Source: CBDBUR01 sp965209065
Lineage (GTDB): Bacteria > Pseudomonadota > Alphaproteobacteria > JAPOUT01 > G958296285
Assembly: GCA_965209065.1 (NCBI GenBank)
Contig: OZ242373.1
Coordinates: 310,001-374,000 of the forward strand
Direction: 5' to 3'
DNA length: 64,000 nt
The position numbers and the translations under genes are program-made. Shown piece by piece: positions 8,536 through 17,465 of this stretch. Numbering within the stretch: position 1 is the first letter of the stretch; the number at the start of each line of letters is the position of its first letter. Under the pieces are notes generated by a model that had not been told where the DNA came from, did not search any database, and worked only from the letters and a program-made list of their open reading frames with translations.

Positions 8536-9708
8536 TTATCCTGACTCTCCCGCAGCGGAAGTGGCGGGTAGCTCGTTTATTTTTTGCGTGGCGATGCGAT
8601 GCTTAAAGCGCGCGACAAAACCAACGCCGCGCAAGCAGACAAACAAAGCAAGCAACGTAACAACAATAGGTATGATATAAAGGAGCGCGAAATAATAAAC
8701 ATTATTCGTTGCGTTGGTTAAAAGAGGAAAGGGGCTAAAGAACAGAGCAATCGCCACCACAATAGCAAACCTTATTCTCTTGGCATAGCCTTGACGATTT
8801 ATCTGCGCCGGCAAAAATATGGCGAGCACGATAAAGCCATAGGCGAATACATAAAAGGCTCTTAATAGAACTCTATTGACGAAAAGGAAAATGTCTTTCT
8901 TTTGAGCGGCGGAAGTTTTTTCATTGAACCATCGGTCATAAATTTGATGGGGGTAGAGCTCACGTGCGCCGAGGATTGCAGAAGAACTCACGCGCACCAG
9001 CTGCGATAGATCATAGCTATAGCGTTCAAATTTAATCAAGGTAATGCCGCCGTGCTCTGCATTTTTATCGTAGTGCTGCGCGTGTCCGTTGAACATCAGC
9101 AGATGCGTTTTGCCCTTGTTATAAACCAGCGTGCCGCTCTCTGCGGTATAACTAACGGATTTTTTTTTGTCGCGGCTATCTTGGAAAAAAACGCCATAGA
9201 CGAATCCCTTTTCATCGCGCGCGCGAATGAAGGCGGTAATGCCTCTCGCGGGGTTGGTGAAAATGCCGGGGCGCAACATCGCGTTAGCGACATCCGCGTT
9301 TATTTCCAGCGAGCGTTGCTTCAATAGCTGATTGGTCCAAGGGGCTATGTAGAACTCAAGCCCCAAAATGAGCGTGATGATAAAAAAAGATAATATCACC
9401 ACAGGACGCATCAGCCGCGTAGTCGCTACCCCCGCGGCAAACATCGTGATAATTTCCTTGTCCATAAACAAGCGATAAAAAGCATATAGCACAGCAATAA
9501 AAAAGGAGATAAGCAAGACAAAAGCCAGAACGCTCGGCATTGTGTAGAGCAGCAGCTCTAGCCACACGACCAAGCCTTGCCCCGCAAGCACAACTCTATC
9601 AAGCAAATACAAGGATTGCGTCAGCCACACAATGCCACTGAGAGTCAAAGTGGCAATGATTAAAGGCACGAGTATCTGTCGCAATATATAAAGTGTTAAA
9701 ACAGACAT
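8536..9708 (-). CDS. lptF: LPS export ABC transporter permease LptF
   Basis: A 390-residue YjgP/YjgQ-family permease starting MSVLTLYILRQ, with the same topology as LptG: membrane helix pairs flanking a central periplasmic domain. The ATG at 9708 is preferred; an upstream in-frame TTG (9762) would add 18 residues that read through the promoter region and look non-homologous. The ribosome-binding site is weak. This is the first gene of the lptF-lptG-lptD-surA-pdxA-rsmA operon and is transcribed divergently from pepA. Confidence 0.92.
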   Translation of the reverse strand: MSVLTLYILRQILVPLIIATLTLSGIVWLTQSLYLLDRVVLAGQGLVVWLELLLYTMPSVLAFVLLISFFIAVLYAFYRLFMDKEIITMFAAGVATTRLMRPVVILSFFIITLILGLEFYIAPWTNQLLKQRSLEINADVANAMLRPGIFTNPARGITAFIRARDEKGFVYGVFFQDSRDKKKSVSYTAESGTLVYNKGKTHLLMFNGHAQHYDKNAEHGGITLIKFERYSYDLSQLVRVSSSAILGARELYPHQIYDRWFNEKTSAAQKKDIFLFVNRVLLRAFYVFAYGFIVLAIFLPAQINRQGYAKRIRFAIVVAIALFFSPFPLLTNATNNVYYFALLYIIPIVVTLLALFVCLRGVGFVARFKHRIATQKINELPATSAAGESG

Positions 9709-9740
9709 TTTTTCATTATTTTCTTTTATGGGGGGAGGGT

Positions 9741-9764
9741 TTTTGCTATCATTATATAGCAAAA
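9741..9764. promoter_or_regulatory. Divergent lptF/pepA promoter region with a perfect 9-bp inverted repeat
   Basis: TTTTGCTAT (9741-9749) and ATAGCAAAA (9756-9764) form a perfect 9-bp inverted repeat around a 6-nt centre. Read on the minus strand the right arm and centre give TTGCTATATAAT (9751-9762), a good extended -10 element for lptF; on the plus strand the left arm supplies a similar TTGCTAT. The element could be a shared divergent promoter or an operator. pepA has its own Shine-Dalgarno (GGAG) just downstream. Confidence 0.55.
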
Positions 9765-9786
9765 TTAGGAATAGGAGAAAAGTCCA

Positions 9787-11304
9787 ATGAATATAGATTT
9801 TGTTAATGAAGTTTTACCTAAGCAAGGGGTTCTTGTTGTTTTGGTGGGTGAGGGAAAAAGCCCTCAATTACCGCCGAGCTTGGCGGGAGCGATTGATAAA
9901 GAATTGCTTAACAAGGCTTATAAAGGGCAGCGTTTTTCGGGCAAGGCGCGCGCCGTGCTGGATATTGTCGCGCCGAGCGGGATAGATGTCGATAGGTTGC
10001 TTATCGTCGGTATCGGCGGCGATGCTGGTGGTGATGATAAAGATAGTAGCCCCCAGTCGGTTTTTGAGGATATTGGTGGCTCGCTTGTCCAGCGTCTTGC
10101 GTCGAGCGCGCCTGAGCTCGTTTCGATTTTCTTGCCGCAAGGGCTTAAAGATAAAGAAGCAAGTGCGGCGGCTTTAGGGTTCGGCGCGTTGCTGGGGGCT
10201 TATCGGTTTGATAAGTATCGCACCAAGCTCAAAGAGGAGGACAAACGGCAAGTGAATAAAATTGCTATCGCTTTGGATAAACCTGCCGAAGCGAAAAAGC
10301 TGTTTAAGGAGCAAAGCGCGCTTGCCGAAGGGATAAACTTCGCGCGTGATTTAGCGATGGAGCCTGCCAATATTCTTTACCCCGCCGAATTTGCCAAGCG
10401 CGTCAAGGCACTGGAGAAGGCAGGCTTAAAGGTTGAAGTGCTGAAAGAGGCTCAATTGAAAAAGCTAGGCATGGGGGCTTTGCTTGGAGTCGGGCAGGGC
10501 TCGGTGCGCGAGAGCCATGTTGTCGTGATGAAATGGCAGGGCGCGGGCGCTGGCGCGGGGGCAAAGCAAGCCCCGATTGCGCTGGTCGGCAAGGGCGTTT
10601 GTTTCGATACCGGCGGCATTTCGCTTAAACCCGCCGGCGGTATGGAGGATATGAAAGCAGATATGGGTGGTGCTGCTTGCGTTACCGGCACGATGTTAGC
10701 GCTCGCCAAGCGCAAGGCGAAAACCAATGCGGTGGGCATCATCGGGCTTGTTGAGAATATGCCTGATGGCAACGCGCAAAGACCTGGCGATATTGTCAAG
10801 TCTATGTCGGGGCAGACGATTGAAGTGCTTAACACTGATGCTGAGGGGCGTTTAGTCTTGGCGGATATTTTGTGGTTCGCGCAAGAGAAGTTCAAACCGC
10901 AAGCGGTGGTGAATTTCGCCACTTTAACCGGAGCGATTATCGTAGCGCTTGGCAAGGAGCATGCCGGCTTGTTTTCCAACAACGATAGGCTCGCCGAGCG
11001 TTTAAGCCATGCGGGACAAGAGGCGCGCGAGAAAGTGTGGCGCTTGCCTCTAACCGATAATTACAACAAGATGATGAATTCTAAAACTGCCGATATGAGA
11101 AACATTGGCGGCGGCAGAGAAGCAGGCTCTATTACGGCGGCGCAGTTTTTACAGCGTTTTATTAAGAAGGGTCAAGCGTGGGCTCACGTGGATATTGCTG
11201 GCACGGCGATGGGCACGAAGCTGAGCCCGACGTCGCCGGCATGGGCGAGCGGTTTCGGTGTGCGCTTGGTTCATCGGCTTATTCAACGCCATTACGAAAA
11301 ATAA
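9787..11304 (+). CDS. pepA: Leucyl aminopeptidase (M17, PepA)
   Basis: A 505-residue cytosolic M17 aminopeptidase that removes N-terminal residues from peptides using two metal ions. The variable N-terminal domain (about 1-180) precedes the catalytic domain with VGKGVCFDTGG (metal and catalytic lysine region) and the diagnostic NTDAEGRL. Length matches the family. GGAG lies about 10 nt before the ATG. It is divergent from lptF, and 18 nt separate it from ndk, so the two are probably co-transcribed. In some bacteria PepA also binds DNA; nothing here shows that. Confidence 0.95.
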   Translation: MNIDFVNEVLPKQGVLVVLVGEGKSPQLPPSLAGAIDKELLNKAYKGQRFSGKARAVLDIVAPSGIDVDRLLIVGIGGDAGGDDKDSSPQSVFEDIGGSLVQRLASSAPELVSIFLPQGLKDKEASAAALGFGALLGAYRFDKYRTKLKEEDKRQVNKIAIALDKPAEAKKLFKEQSALAEGINFARDLAMEPANILYPAEFAKRVKALEKAGLKVEVLKEAQLKKLGMGALLGVGQGSVRESHVVVMKWQGAGAGAGAKQAPIALVGKGVCFDTGGISLKPAGGMEDMKADMGGAACVTGTMLALAKRKAKTNAVGIIGLVENMPDGNAQRPGDIVKSMSGQTIEVLNTDAEGRLVLADILWFAQEKFKPQAVVNFATLTGAIIVALGKEHAGLFSNNDRLAERLSHAGQEAREKVWRLPLTDNYNKMMNSKTADMRNIGGGREAGSITAAQFLQRFIKKGQAWAHVDIAGTAMGTKLSPTSPAWASGFGVRLVHRLIQRHYEK

Positions 11305-11322
11305 AAACAAAAGGAGATAAAA

Positions 11323-11730
11323 ATGAGTGAGAGAACTTTATCCATCATCAAACCTGACGCAACCAAAAGAGGTTTGGAGGACAAAATCAATGCCAAGTTT
11401 GAATCGGGCGGTTTGAAAATTGTCGCGAGCCGCCGTCTGCAGTTAAGCAAGGAGCAGGCGGAGGGTTTTTACGCGGTTCATAAAGAGCGTCCTTTTTTTA
11501 ATGACCTCGTTGCGTTTATGCTATCGGGCGAAGTTGTGGTGCAGATACTTGAGGGAGAGAATGCTATCGCGCGCAACCGCGAGATTATGGGCGCGACCAA
11601 TCCTGCCGAAGCCGCGGAGGGAACAATTCGCGCTGAGTTCGCCGAGTCGATAGAAGCCAATAGCGTTCACGGCTCTGACTCTGCCGAAACGGCTAAAGAG
11701 GAAATTAAATTTTTCTTCCCGAATAAATAA
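11323..11730 (+). CDS. ndk: Nucleoside diphosphate kinase
   Basis: A 135-residue enzyme that transfers the gamma-phosphate of ATP to nucleoside diphosphates through a phosphohistidine. The active-site histidine is H116 in NSVHGSDS, and the nucleotide-binding TIRAEFA segment precedes it. Length is slightly under the usual 140. AAGGAG lies 7 nt upstream of the ATG. It follows pepA in the same direction and faces purM, with a small hairpin between the two. Confidence 0.96.
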   Translation: MSERTLSIIKPDATKRGLEDKINAKFESGGLKIVASRRLQLSKEQAEGFYAVHKERPFFNDLVAFMLSGEVVVQILEGENAIARNREIMGATNPAEAAEGTIRAEFAESIEANSVHGSDSAETAKEEIKFFFPNK

Positions 11731-11741
11731 GAATAATAAAT

Positions 11742-11760
11742 AAGGCGGGTTTAGCCTTTT
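11742..11760 (+). terminator. Small hairpin with T-run after ndk
   Basis: AAGGC (11742-11746) pairs with GCCTT (11754-11758) around a 7-nt loop, followed by TT. The stem is only 5 bp, so termination would be weak. It overlaps the last codons of the convergent purM gene. Confidence 0.35.
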
Positions 11761-12770
11761 CTTACGCGACCTATCGCGAATACCTTTTCGCCTAAACTTT
11801 CAAGCTGAGCGCCAATCTGCTCTGCTTCATTTTTGGCGACAATCAGTGCCATACCGATACCGCAATTAAATACGGTATGCATTTCCTCTGCTGTAATGCC
11901 GCCCGCTTCTTGTAAGCGAGCGAACAGGGCAGGCATCTGCCAGCTAGAATAATCCACTTCAATCGTGAGATTTTTTGGGTCGGTTAAGGCGCGCGGCAGA
12001 TTATTCACCAGCCCACCGCCGGTGATATGCGCGATGCCCCTAACGGCATTATTGTCGCGCAAGACCGCTAAAACCGATTTAACATAAAGGCGTGTCGGGG
12101 TCAGTAGCTCCGCGATGAATTCTTTATCATTAGATAAATCGCTGTTTGCCTCTAAAATTTTATGGACGAGAGAAAAGCCATTCGCATGCACGCCGTCAGA
12201 AGCCAAGCCCAAAACGACATCATCGGCTTGCGCCTCGCTGTTTGGCAGAAGCTGTTCGCGCTCCACCGCGCCCAGCGCGAAGCCGGCTAAATCAAAATCT
12301 TTGGCACGATAAAGACGCGGCATCTCGGCGGTTTCTCCGCCAATCAGCGCGCAACCGATAGAAGCGCAAGCTTCGCTAATGCCCTTGATAAGATTCGTGT
12401 GCCTTGCTTGCTCTAGTTTGCCGCAGGCGAGATAGTCTAAAAAGAAAAGGGGTTTCGCGCCTTGCGCGACAATATCATTAGCGCACATCGCAACAAGGTC
12501 TTGCCCCAGCCCGTCGAGCTGATTCGCTTGAATGGCAAGCAGAAGTTTCGTTCCCACGCCATCGGTAGAAGCGATGAGCAGAGGGTCTTTATACCCCGTT
12601 GCCTTTATATCAAAGACGCCGCCAAAACCGCCGAGCTCGCAAGCCGCGCCCTTGCTACTGGTGCTACCAGTAAAGGGGGCGAGGGCTTTAACAAAAGCTT
12701 CTCCCTCTTCAATATCCACGCCTGCCTCTCGGTAGAGGGGTGTCGTGTTTCTAGGGGCGATAAATGACAT
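11751..12770 (-). CDS. purM: Phosphoribosylformylglycinamidine cyclo-ligase (PurM)
   Basis: A 339-residue AIR synthetase, the fifth step of de novo purine synthesis: ATP-dependent closure of FGAM to aminoimidazole ribotide. The N terminus has the expected YREAGVDIEEG segment; STDGVGTK, MCANDIVAQGAKPLFFLDY, GGETAEMP and a HITGGG motif follow in the right order. The ATG at 12770 is used; an in-frame GTG at 12779 is possible. purN, a frequent partner, is absent. It is divergent from the DUF2066 gene with a 42-bp gap, a common alphaproteobacterial arrangement. Confidence 0.95.
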   Translation of the reverse strand: MSFIAPRNTTPLYREAGVDIEEGEAFVKALAPFTGSTSSKGAACELGGFGGVFDIKATGYKDPLLIASTDGVGTKLLLAIQANQLDGLGQDLVAMCANDIVAQGAKPLFFLDYLACGKLEQARHTNLIKGISEACASIGCALIGGETAEMPRLYRAKDFDLAGFALGAVEREQLLPNSEAQADDVVLGLASDGVHANGFSLVHKILEANSDLSNDKEFIAELLTPTRLYVKSVLAVLRDNNAVRGIAHITGGGLVNNLPRALTDPKNLTIEVDYSSWQMPALFARLQEAGGITAEEMHTVFNCGIGMALIVAKNEAEQIGAQLESLGEKVFAIGRVRKG

Positions 12771-12812
12771 TTTTTCCACGAATCAATCAGTTTATAAAAT
12801 ATACTCCACTAT

Positions 12813-13943
12813 ATGAGAATAACCAGCCCAAGTCTATTATTGTTTTGTCTATTACTGTTTTTGGCGGCTCTACCGAGCGGCAGCGCGCTTGCGGGCGATG
12901 TTTATAGCGTTTCGGGGGTTGATGTTGAGGCGACCGCCTCCACTGCGGTGCGCGCGCGCCAAGCGGCGATATTAGAGGGGCACTCTATTGCGCTCACGCG
13001 CTTGCTCCAGCGTTTGACCTTGCCAGAGGACTGGGGAAAGCTCCCGCGCTTAGCGGGCAAGGACGCGCAGCTTCTATCGCTCGGCTACTCCACCGCCGGA
13101 GAGCGCAGAAGCGCGACACGCTATTTAGGACAAATATCCGTAAGGTTTGTCGCCGAGCGTATCCAAGAGCTGTTGAAAGAGAACAACATTCCTTTTGGTG
13201 ATGTGCAGACGAGTCCCGTTTTGGTGATACCGGTTTATGATTTACCGAATGGCAGGCGGTTGATTTGGGAGAATCAAAACATCTGGCGCGCGGCGTGGGG
13301 CAGACCTGACATAGGCGAAAGTCTCACACCTTTTATTTTGCCGGTGGGGGATTTAGAGGATATTCAAGCCTTGCCTACGCGCGCGGCGTCGGTGAATAAT
13401 CGCGGGGCTTTGTTTCGTTTAGCGCGACGCTATAACGTGCGGCGGGTTCTGCTGGCTCACGCTAAGCTAGAGGAGGTTGATTGGAAAGGCACATCGGGCT
13501 ATGCGCTTAGTGTGCGGCTGAGCATTCTCAATGACAGGCAAAACACGAGCGGCGATGAAAGCATGACCTTTGCAGTTTCAGGCGCTGCCTCAGGTAAGAA
13601 CAGCGGCGAGGCTCTCGTTCAGCAAGGGGTTGATAACATTTTGCAAATGACCGGCATTTCTTGGAAAAGACGTATTATCGTTTATAGCAATGAAGCCAGC
13701 AGTCATGAGGTAAGACTAAATTTCAATTCTCTGCTAGAATGGCAACGTGTGCGCCGACTTTTAGATGAGGTCAGCGTGCTCACCAATTATCAAATTTTGC
13801 GGCTAGATAATAAAAGTGCTTTACTAGTATTTAATTATTCGGGGTCAAAAGATATTTTGTCTATTGCGCTCAAGCAGAAGAATTTAGAGCTAACGCTCAC
13901 GGAAGAGGAAGATGAGCCGTGGATATTAAAACGGGGGAGATAG
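12813..13943 (+). CDS. DUF2066 domain protein, exported
   Basis: A 376-residue protein with a clear signal peptide (hydrophobic 8-26, cleavage near SALAGD). The mature part begins with the VYSVSGVDVEATA segment typical of DUF2066 proteins, found in Proteobacteria next to purM and hda-type genes. Its function is not established. The C terminus (about 285-376) holds a second small alpha/beta region. It is the first gene of a four-gene cluster with a CDP-alcohol phosphatidyltransferase, a PerM-like permease and hdaA. Family membership is judged by context and the N-terminal motif. Confidence 0.75.
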   Translation: MRITSPSLLLFCLLLFLAALPSGSALAGDVYSVSGVDVEATASTAVRARQAAILEGHSIALTRLLQRLTLPEDWGKLPRLAGKDAQLLSLGYSTAGERRSATRYLGQISVRFVAERIQELLKENNIPFGDVQTSPVLVIPVYDLPNGRRLIWENQNIWRAAWGRPDIGESLTPFILPVGDLEDIQALPTRAASVNNRGALFRLARRYNVRRVLLAHAKLEEVDWKGTSGYALSVRLSILNDRQNTSGDESMTFAVSGAASGKNSGEALVQQGVDNILQMTGISWKRRIIVYSNEASSHEVRLNFNSLLEWQRVRRLLDEVSVLTNYQILRLDNKSALLVFNYSGSKDILSIALKQKNLELTLTEEEDEPWILKRGR

Positions 13944-13947
13944 AAAG

Positions 13948-14571
13948 TTGAAAAAGTATTTTTTAGATATGGTCGAGGGCAAGGATTTGCTACAAGGCGA
14001 GGAGCTAAGTGATAATCCCTTGACTTTTCCTAACCTGCTGAGCCTATTGAGGCTTTTGGCGACACCCTTAATCATTGTTTTATTGTTGGGGGATAACCTT
14101 CAGCTTGCTTTTTATTTGTTTGTGATTGCGGCGATAACCGATTTTGTTGATGGCTGGTATGCTAAAGTTTTCAAGGCGCAGACGCGGTTCGGTGCTTTTC
14201 TAGACCCCATCGCCGATAAGGTTTTAACGATAAGCGTTTATTTTTGGTTGGGGTTAGAAGGGTTAGCACCCGAATGGTTCGTGGTGCTAATTATTAGCCG
14301 CGATTTATTTATTCTCGTAGGCATACTGATTACATGGATAGCCTTTGACAGATTATGGGTCGCGCCCTTAGGGGTTGGCAAAATAACAACCTTCGCGCAA
14401 TTAAGTTTAGTCGGCTTAATTTTGATTAAAAATGTTTTTCCCCAAGCGATGAACCTGCCTATTGATATGATTATTCTATTGGGTATTTATATTGTTTCGT
14501 TTTTTAGTTTGCTGTCTATTTTTACTTATGCCACGCAGTGGTTTGTTCGTATCGTGATGGACAAGCAATGA
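13948..14571 (+). CDS. CDP-alcohol phosphatidyltransferase family protein (PgsA-like)
   Basis: A 207-residue inner-membrane protein with about five to six transmembrane segments. The active-site motif of CDP-alcohol phosphatidyltransferases is present: D65, D68-G69, G82, D86 and D90 (FGAFLDPIADK). The usual arginine of DGxxAR is lysine here (K73). It most resembles the glycerophosphate transferase (PgsA) or cardiolipin-synthase-type members that make anionic phospholipids; the exact substrate is inferred only. The likely start is TTG at 13948, with GGGGGAG about 9 nt upstream; an ATG at 13969 is the alternative. It follows the DUF2066 gene by 4 nt. Confidence 0.85.
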   Translation: MKKYFLDMVEGKDLLQGEELSDNPLTFPNLLSLLRLLATPLIIVLLLGDNLQLAFYLFVIAAITDFVDGWYAKVFKAQTRFGAFLDPIADKVLTISVYFWLGLEGLAPEWFVVLIISRDLFILVGILITWIAFDRLWVAPLGVGKITTFAQLSLVGLILIKNVFPQAMNLPIDMIILLGIYIVSFFSLLSIFTYATQWFVRIVMDKQ

Positions 14572-14614
14572 GTTTTCCCCTAATGGACTTTCCCCTATGA
14601 ACTTTCCCCTATGA
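14571..14614. repeat. Three near-identical 14-16-nt repeats before the permease start
   Basis: AGTTTTCCCCTAATGG (14571-14586), ACTTTCCCCTATGA (14587-14600) and ACTTTCCCCTATGA (14601-14614) follow one another. Each carries an ATG in the same place, and the last is the start codon of the downstream gene. The unit length is not a multiple of 3, and the penultimate ATG opens a five-codon frame ending in TGA that overlaps the true start. No Shine-Dalgarno sequence is visible in the repeats. Confidence 0.85.
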
Positions 14615-15660
14615 ATTTTAGTGAGCGACAAATTATTTTCTGGCTGTCTGTCACCGCGCTCATCGGGCTGATGTTATATTTACTAGGCGATGTGATTGCG
14701 CCCTTTGTGGCAGGGTTCGCGCTGGCTTATATTTTGGATCCCCTCGTTGATAGGCTAGAGCGCATTTATATTCCGCGCTTGGCGGGTGCTTTCCTCGCGA
14801 TTTTACTTGCGGCGGGCTCTGTGATTGGGTTGTTCCTGCTCATCTTGCCAATTCTATTGTCGCAGTTGTCCTCCATCATAGAAAATTTTCCGGCTTATGT
14901 AGATTGGTTTCGCGCAACGCTCCTAGAGATAGCACCGCAGCTAAAAGAGCTACTCAATGACGCGCCTTCCCTTTTAAGCCAAACCAAAAGCCTGTTGCCA
15001 AGCGAGTTATTCCAAAACCTATTCACCTCGCTGCGCACCGGCGGCGAGGCAATTGCTTCTTTCTTATCCTTTTTGATTATTACGCCGATTGTTTCCATTT
15101 ATCTTTTGCGCGACTGGGACAAAATCATCAACTACATCGATAGCCTGTTGCCGCCGCGAAAAGCCGAAGCCGTAAGAGAAATGGCAAAAGAAATCGATGG
15201 CGCGCTATCGGCAACCTTGCGCGGGCTGGTGTTCGTTTGCTCCACGCTCGCGGTGTTTTATGGCGTGAGCTTACATCTGCTAGGGCTAGATTTCGGTTTG
15301 CTGATTGGCATCTTTAGCGGGCTGATAAGTTTTATTCCTTACGCGGGGGCTATTTTTGGTTTTATTCTAGCACTCCAAGCAGGGCTCTTTCAATTTTGGC
15401 CTGACTGGCAATGGGCTTTGCTTATTTGCGGCGGCGTTTTCGGCGTGGGGCAGATACTTGAGGGCTATGTGCTAACGCCGAGGCTTGTCGGGGATAGGGT
15501 TGGCGTTGATGTGGTGTGGCTTATTTTCGCTTTAATGGCGTTTGGTGCTTTGTGGGGTTTCACCGGTCTTTTGATTGCCTTGCCGGCTTCGGCGGTCATC
15601 GCGATTTTGATGCGCCATGGGATTAAGCGTTATCAAGCCAGCGACTATTATAAAAAATGA
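14611..15660 (+). CDS. AI-2E family (PerM-like) membrane permease
   Basis: A 349-residue polytopic membrane protein of the AI-2E/PerM family: an N-terminal pair of helices, a soluble segment (about 85-145), then further helices including the conserved ISFIPYAG-type segment and a C-terminal ALPASAVIA helix. Family members have been linked to autoinducer export or small-molecule efflux, but most, including those beside hdaA in Alphaproteobacteria, are uncharacterised. The start ATG is inside the third copy of a 14-nt repeat, and no clear ribosome-binding site precedes it, so translation may depend on coupling. Confidence 0.85.
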   Translation: MNFSERQIIFWLSVTALIGLMLYLLGDVIAPFVAGFALAYILDPLVDRLERIYIPRLAGAFLAILLAAGSVIGLFLLILPILLSQLSSIIENFPAYVDWFRATLLEIAPQLKELLNDAPSLLSQTKSLLPSELFQNLFTSLRTGGEAIASFLSFLIITPIVSIYLLRDWDKIINYIDSLLPPRKAEAVREMAKEIDGALSATLRGLVFVCSTLAVFYGVSLHLLGLDFGLLIGIFSGLISFIPYAGAIFGFILALQAGLFQFWPDWQWALLICGGVFGVGQILEGYVLTPRLVGDRVGVDVVWLIFALMAFGALWGFTGLLIALPASAVIAILMRHGIKRYQASDYYKK

Positions 15661-15670
15661 CCTGTAAATT

Positions 15671-16321
15671 ATGCCAATTATAAAAGAGCAGCTCTTGTTA
15701 AACTTGCCCCATCGCGCGGCGCAAGGCAGGGAGGATTTTTTTGTCGCGCCGAGCAACCAAGCGGCAGTTGAAATGATTGATAACTGGCGCGCGTGGCAAC
15801 CGCCAATTTTATTGCTCGTCGGTGCGGCGGCGAGCGGCAAGAGCCATCTCGCCAAAGTGTGGCAAGCGCAAAGCGGTGCGGCTTCTTTTTATGAAAGCCC
15901 TGATGCATCTTTTTTGCTCGCTGATGATATTGATAGCCAGCGCCAAGCGATTGATGAAGGACTTTTATTTGAGAGGCTCAATTATATTTTACACAGCAAA
16001 AGCGGAGAGGCTGCCTTGCTTTTAACGGCAAGGAGTCTTGATTGGTGGCGCGGGGTCGCACTTGCTGACTTGCGTTCGCGTTTAGCCACGCTGCCGACCA
16101 TAGAGATAGCATCGCCCGACGAGCATTTAATCGCGGCACTTTTGCTAAAGTTTTTTGCCGACAGGCAGCTACAGGTATCGGAGTCTTTAATTTATTGGCT
16201 GATGACGCGCATCGAGCGCGATTGCGCTACCGCCTATGCTTGCGTGGAGACTCTCGATAAAGAAAGTGCGCGGCGCGGCAAGCCGCTCACGATTGCTTTG
16301 GCGCGCGAGGTGTTGTTTTAA
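15671..16321 (+). CDS. hdaA: DnaA-related regulator HdaA (Hda family)
   Basis: A 216-residue AAA+ protein with a Walker A motif GAAASGKSHL (51-60), a Walker B region ending in DD (85-86) and the C-terminal AAA+ lid, but no DnaA DNA-binding domain IV. Hda proteins bind the sliding clamp and stimulate hydrolysis of DnaA-ATP after initiation; the N-terminal EQLLLNLP segment (6-13) resembles a clamp-binding motif. Position after a PerM-like gene is typical for alphaproteobacterial hdaA. Its 3' end overlaps the convergent rnd by 35 nt. Confidence 0.88.
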   Translation: MPIIKEQLLLNLPHRAAQGREDFFVAPSNQAAVEMIDNWRAWQPPILLLVGAAASGKSHLAKVWQAQSGAASFYESPDASFLLADDIDSQRQAIDEGLLFERLNYILHSKSGEAALLLTARSLDWWRGVALADLRSRLATLPTIEIASPDEHLIAALLLKFFADRQLQVSESLIYWLMTRIERDCATAYACVETLDKESARRGKPLTIALAREVLF

Positions 16322-17465
16322 CAATTTGCGTCTTCCCGTTAAGCAAGGTGAGCGAAATTTCACCATTGAGCAGCGCTTTGGCATATTGTCCAAAAACCTC
16401 ATAACGAAAACCCGAAAGAATAGAGAGGTTGTCTTTAGGATTGATGACGAGTTGTTCTATCTGCTTAGCGTTTGCGATGAGCTTAGGTGCTACGTTGTTG
16501 CGCTCGCATTGAATTTTCAATAGCAGTTTTAGCATAGAAATTTTGTCGTCATTTTTATTATTTGTTTTGCTGTTATTTTTTATAAAGTGTATTTCCTCTA
16601 GGGGTCGTTTCTGCGCCTGGGATATTTTTTTGTTAAGGGACTCGCCGCCTTTAGAATGCACGAGTTTTTTAGGAAAGCCGCGCACTTCGTGGAGGGGCGC
16701 TTGATTGGCGGCGGCGAGCATCAGGGGTTTTATCACCTCATCGCGCAACACCCAGCCGCGCGGAATATCGAGCCTCTGGGCTTCTTCCTCGCGCCATTCG
16801 GCAAGGGCTTCCAAGACAGCTTGCTGGCGTTCATTGTTTGCGTGAAATCTCAAGTTTTGCCATGCTTGCGCGGGCGGGTTCTGGTAAAAGCTCGGTTGCG
16901 TGAGAACCTCAAATTCGGGCAAGACCCATTCCAAGCGGTTCAATTTGTTTAAGTTGCCGAGCAGCTTTTCGTAAATAGCGCAGAGGTAAGTGACATCGCT
17001 CAGGGCATAGCGTTTTTGTTTATCGCTCAGCGGTCTTTTCGACCAGTCGGTCACGCGCGCGCTCTTATCGATATTTTTGTGAATGAACGTGCGCACGAGA
17101 GATTCATAAGAAACGCTATCGCCGAGCCCACACGCAGCGGCGGCAATCTGGCTATCAAAAATGGGGCTGGGACAAAAGGCGGCTAGATGATGGATAATTT
17201 CAATATCCTGCCTTGCGTCATGGAACACCTTTAGCACCTTAGGGTTTTTGAGCACATCAAAAAAAGGTTCAAGCGTCAGCCCTTCGGCGAGCGGGTCGAG
17301 GAGGCATCCCTCGCCGTTAAAGCCGACTTGAATCAAGCATAGCCGCGGCCAGTAGGTAGAGGTGCGTAAAAACTCTGTATCAATTGTGATATAGGATTTT
17401 TCTTGCCATTCGCTACACTTTTGTTCTAGCGTAAGGTTGTCGGAGATGATATGAATATCAGTCAT
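16287..17465 (-). CDS. rnd: Ribonuclease D
   Basis: A 392-residue 3'-5' exoribonuclease of the DEDDy superfamily, active in tRNA 3' maturation. Motif Exo I is D29-x-E31, Exo II lies in FHDARQD (D87) and Exo III is Y153/D157 (YALSDVTYL). One HRDC domain follows at about 205-285; the C-terminal part (300-392) is lysine/asparagine-rich and then a second HRDC-like region. The ATG at 17465 is used; upstream residues to 17516 would run into aspS. Only 19 bp separate its start codon from that of aspS. Confidence 0.93.
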   Translation of the reverse strand: MTDIHIISDNLTLEQKCSEWQEKSYITIDTEFLRTSTYWPRLCLIQVGFNGEGCLLDPLAEGLTLEPFFDVLKNPKVLKVFHDARQDIEIIHHLAAFCPSPIFDSQIAAAACGLGDSVSYESLVRTFIHKNIDKSARVTDWSKRPLSDKQKRYALSDVTYLCAIYEKLLGNLNKLNRLEWVLPEFEVLTQPSFYQNPPAQAWQNLRFHANNERQQAVLEALAEWREEEAQRLDIPRGWVLRDEVIKPLMLAAANQAPLHEVRGFPKKLVHSKGGESLNKKISQAQKRPLEEIHFIKNNSKTNNKNDDKISMLKLLLKIQCERNNVAPKLIANAKQIEQLVINPKDNLSILSGFRYEVFGQYAKALLNGEISLTLLNGKTQIVKTTPRAPKQS

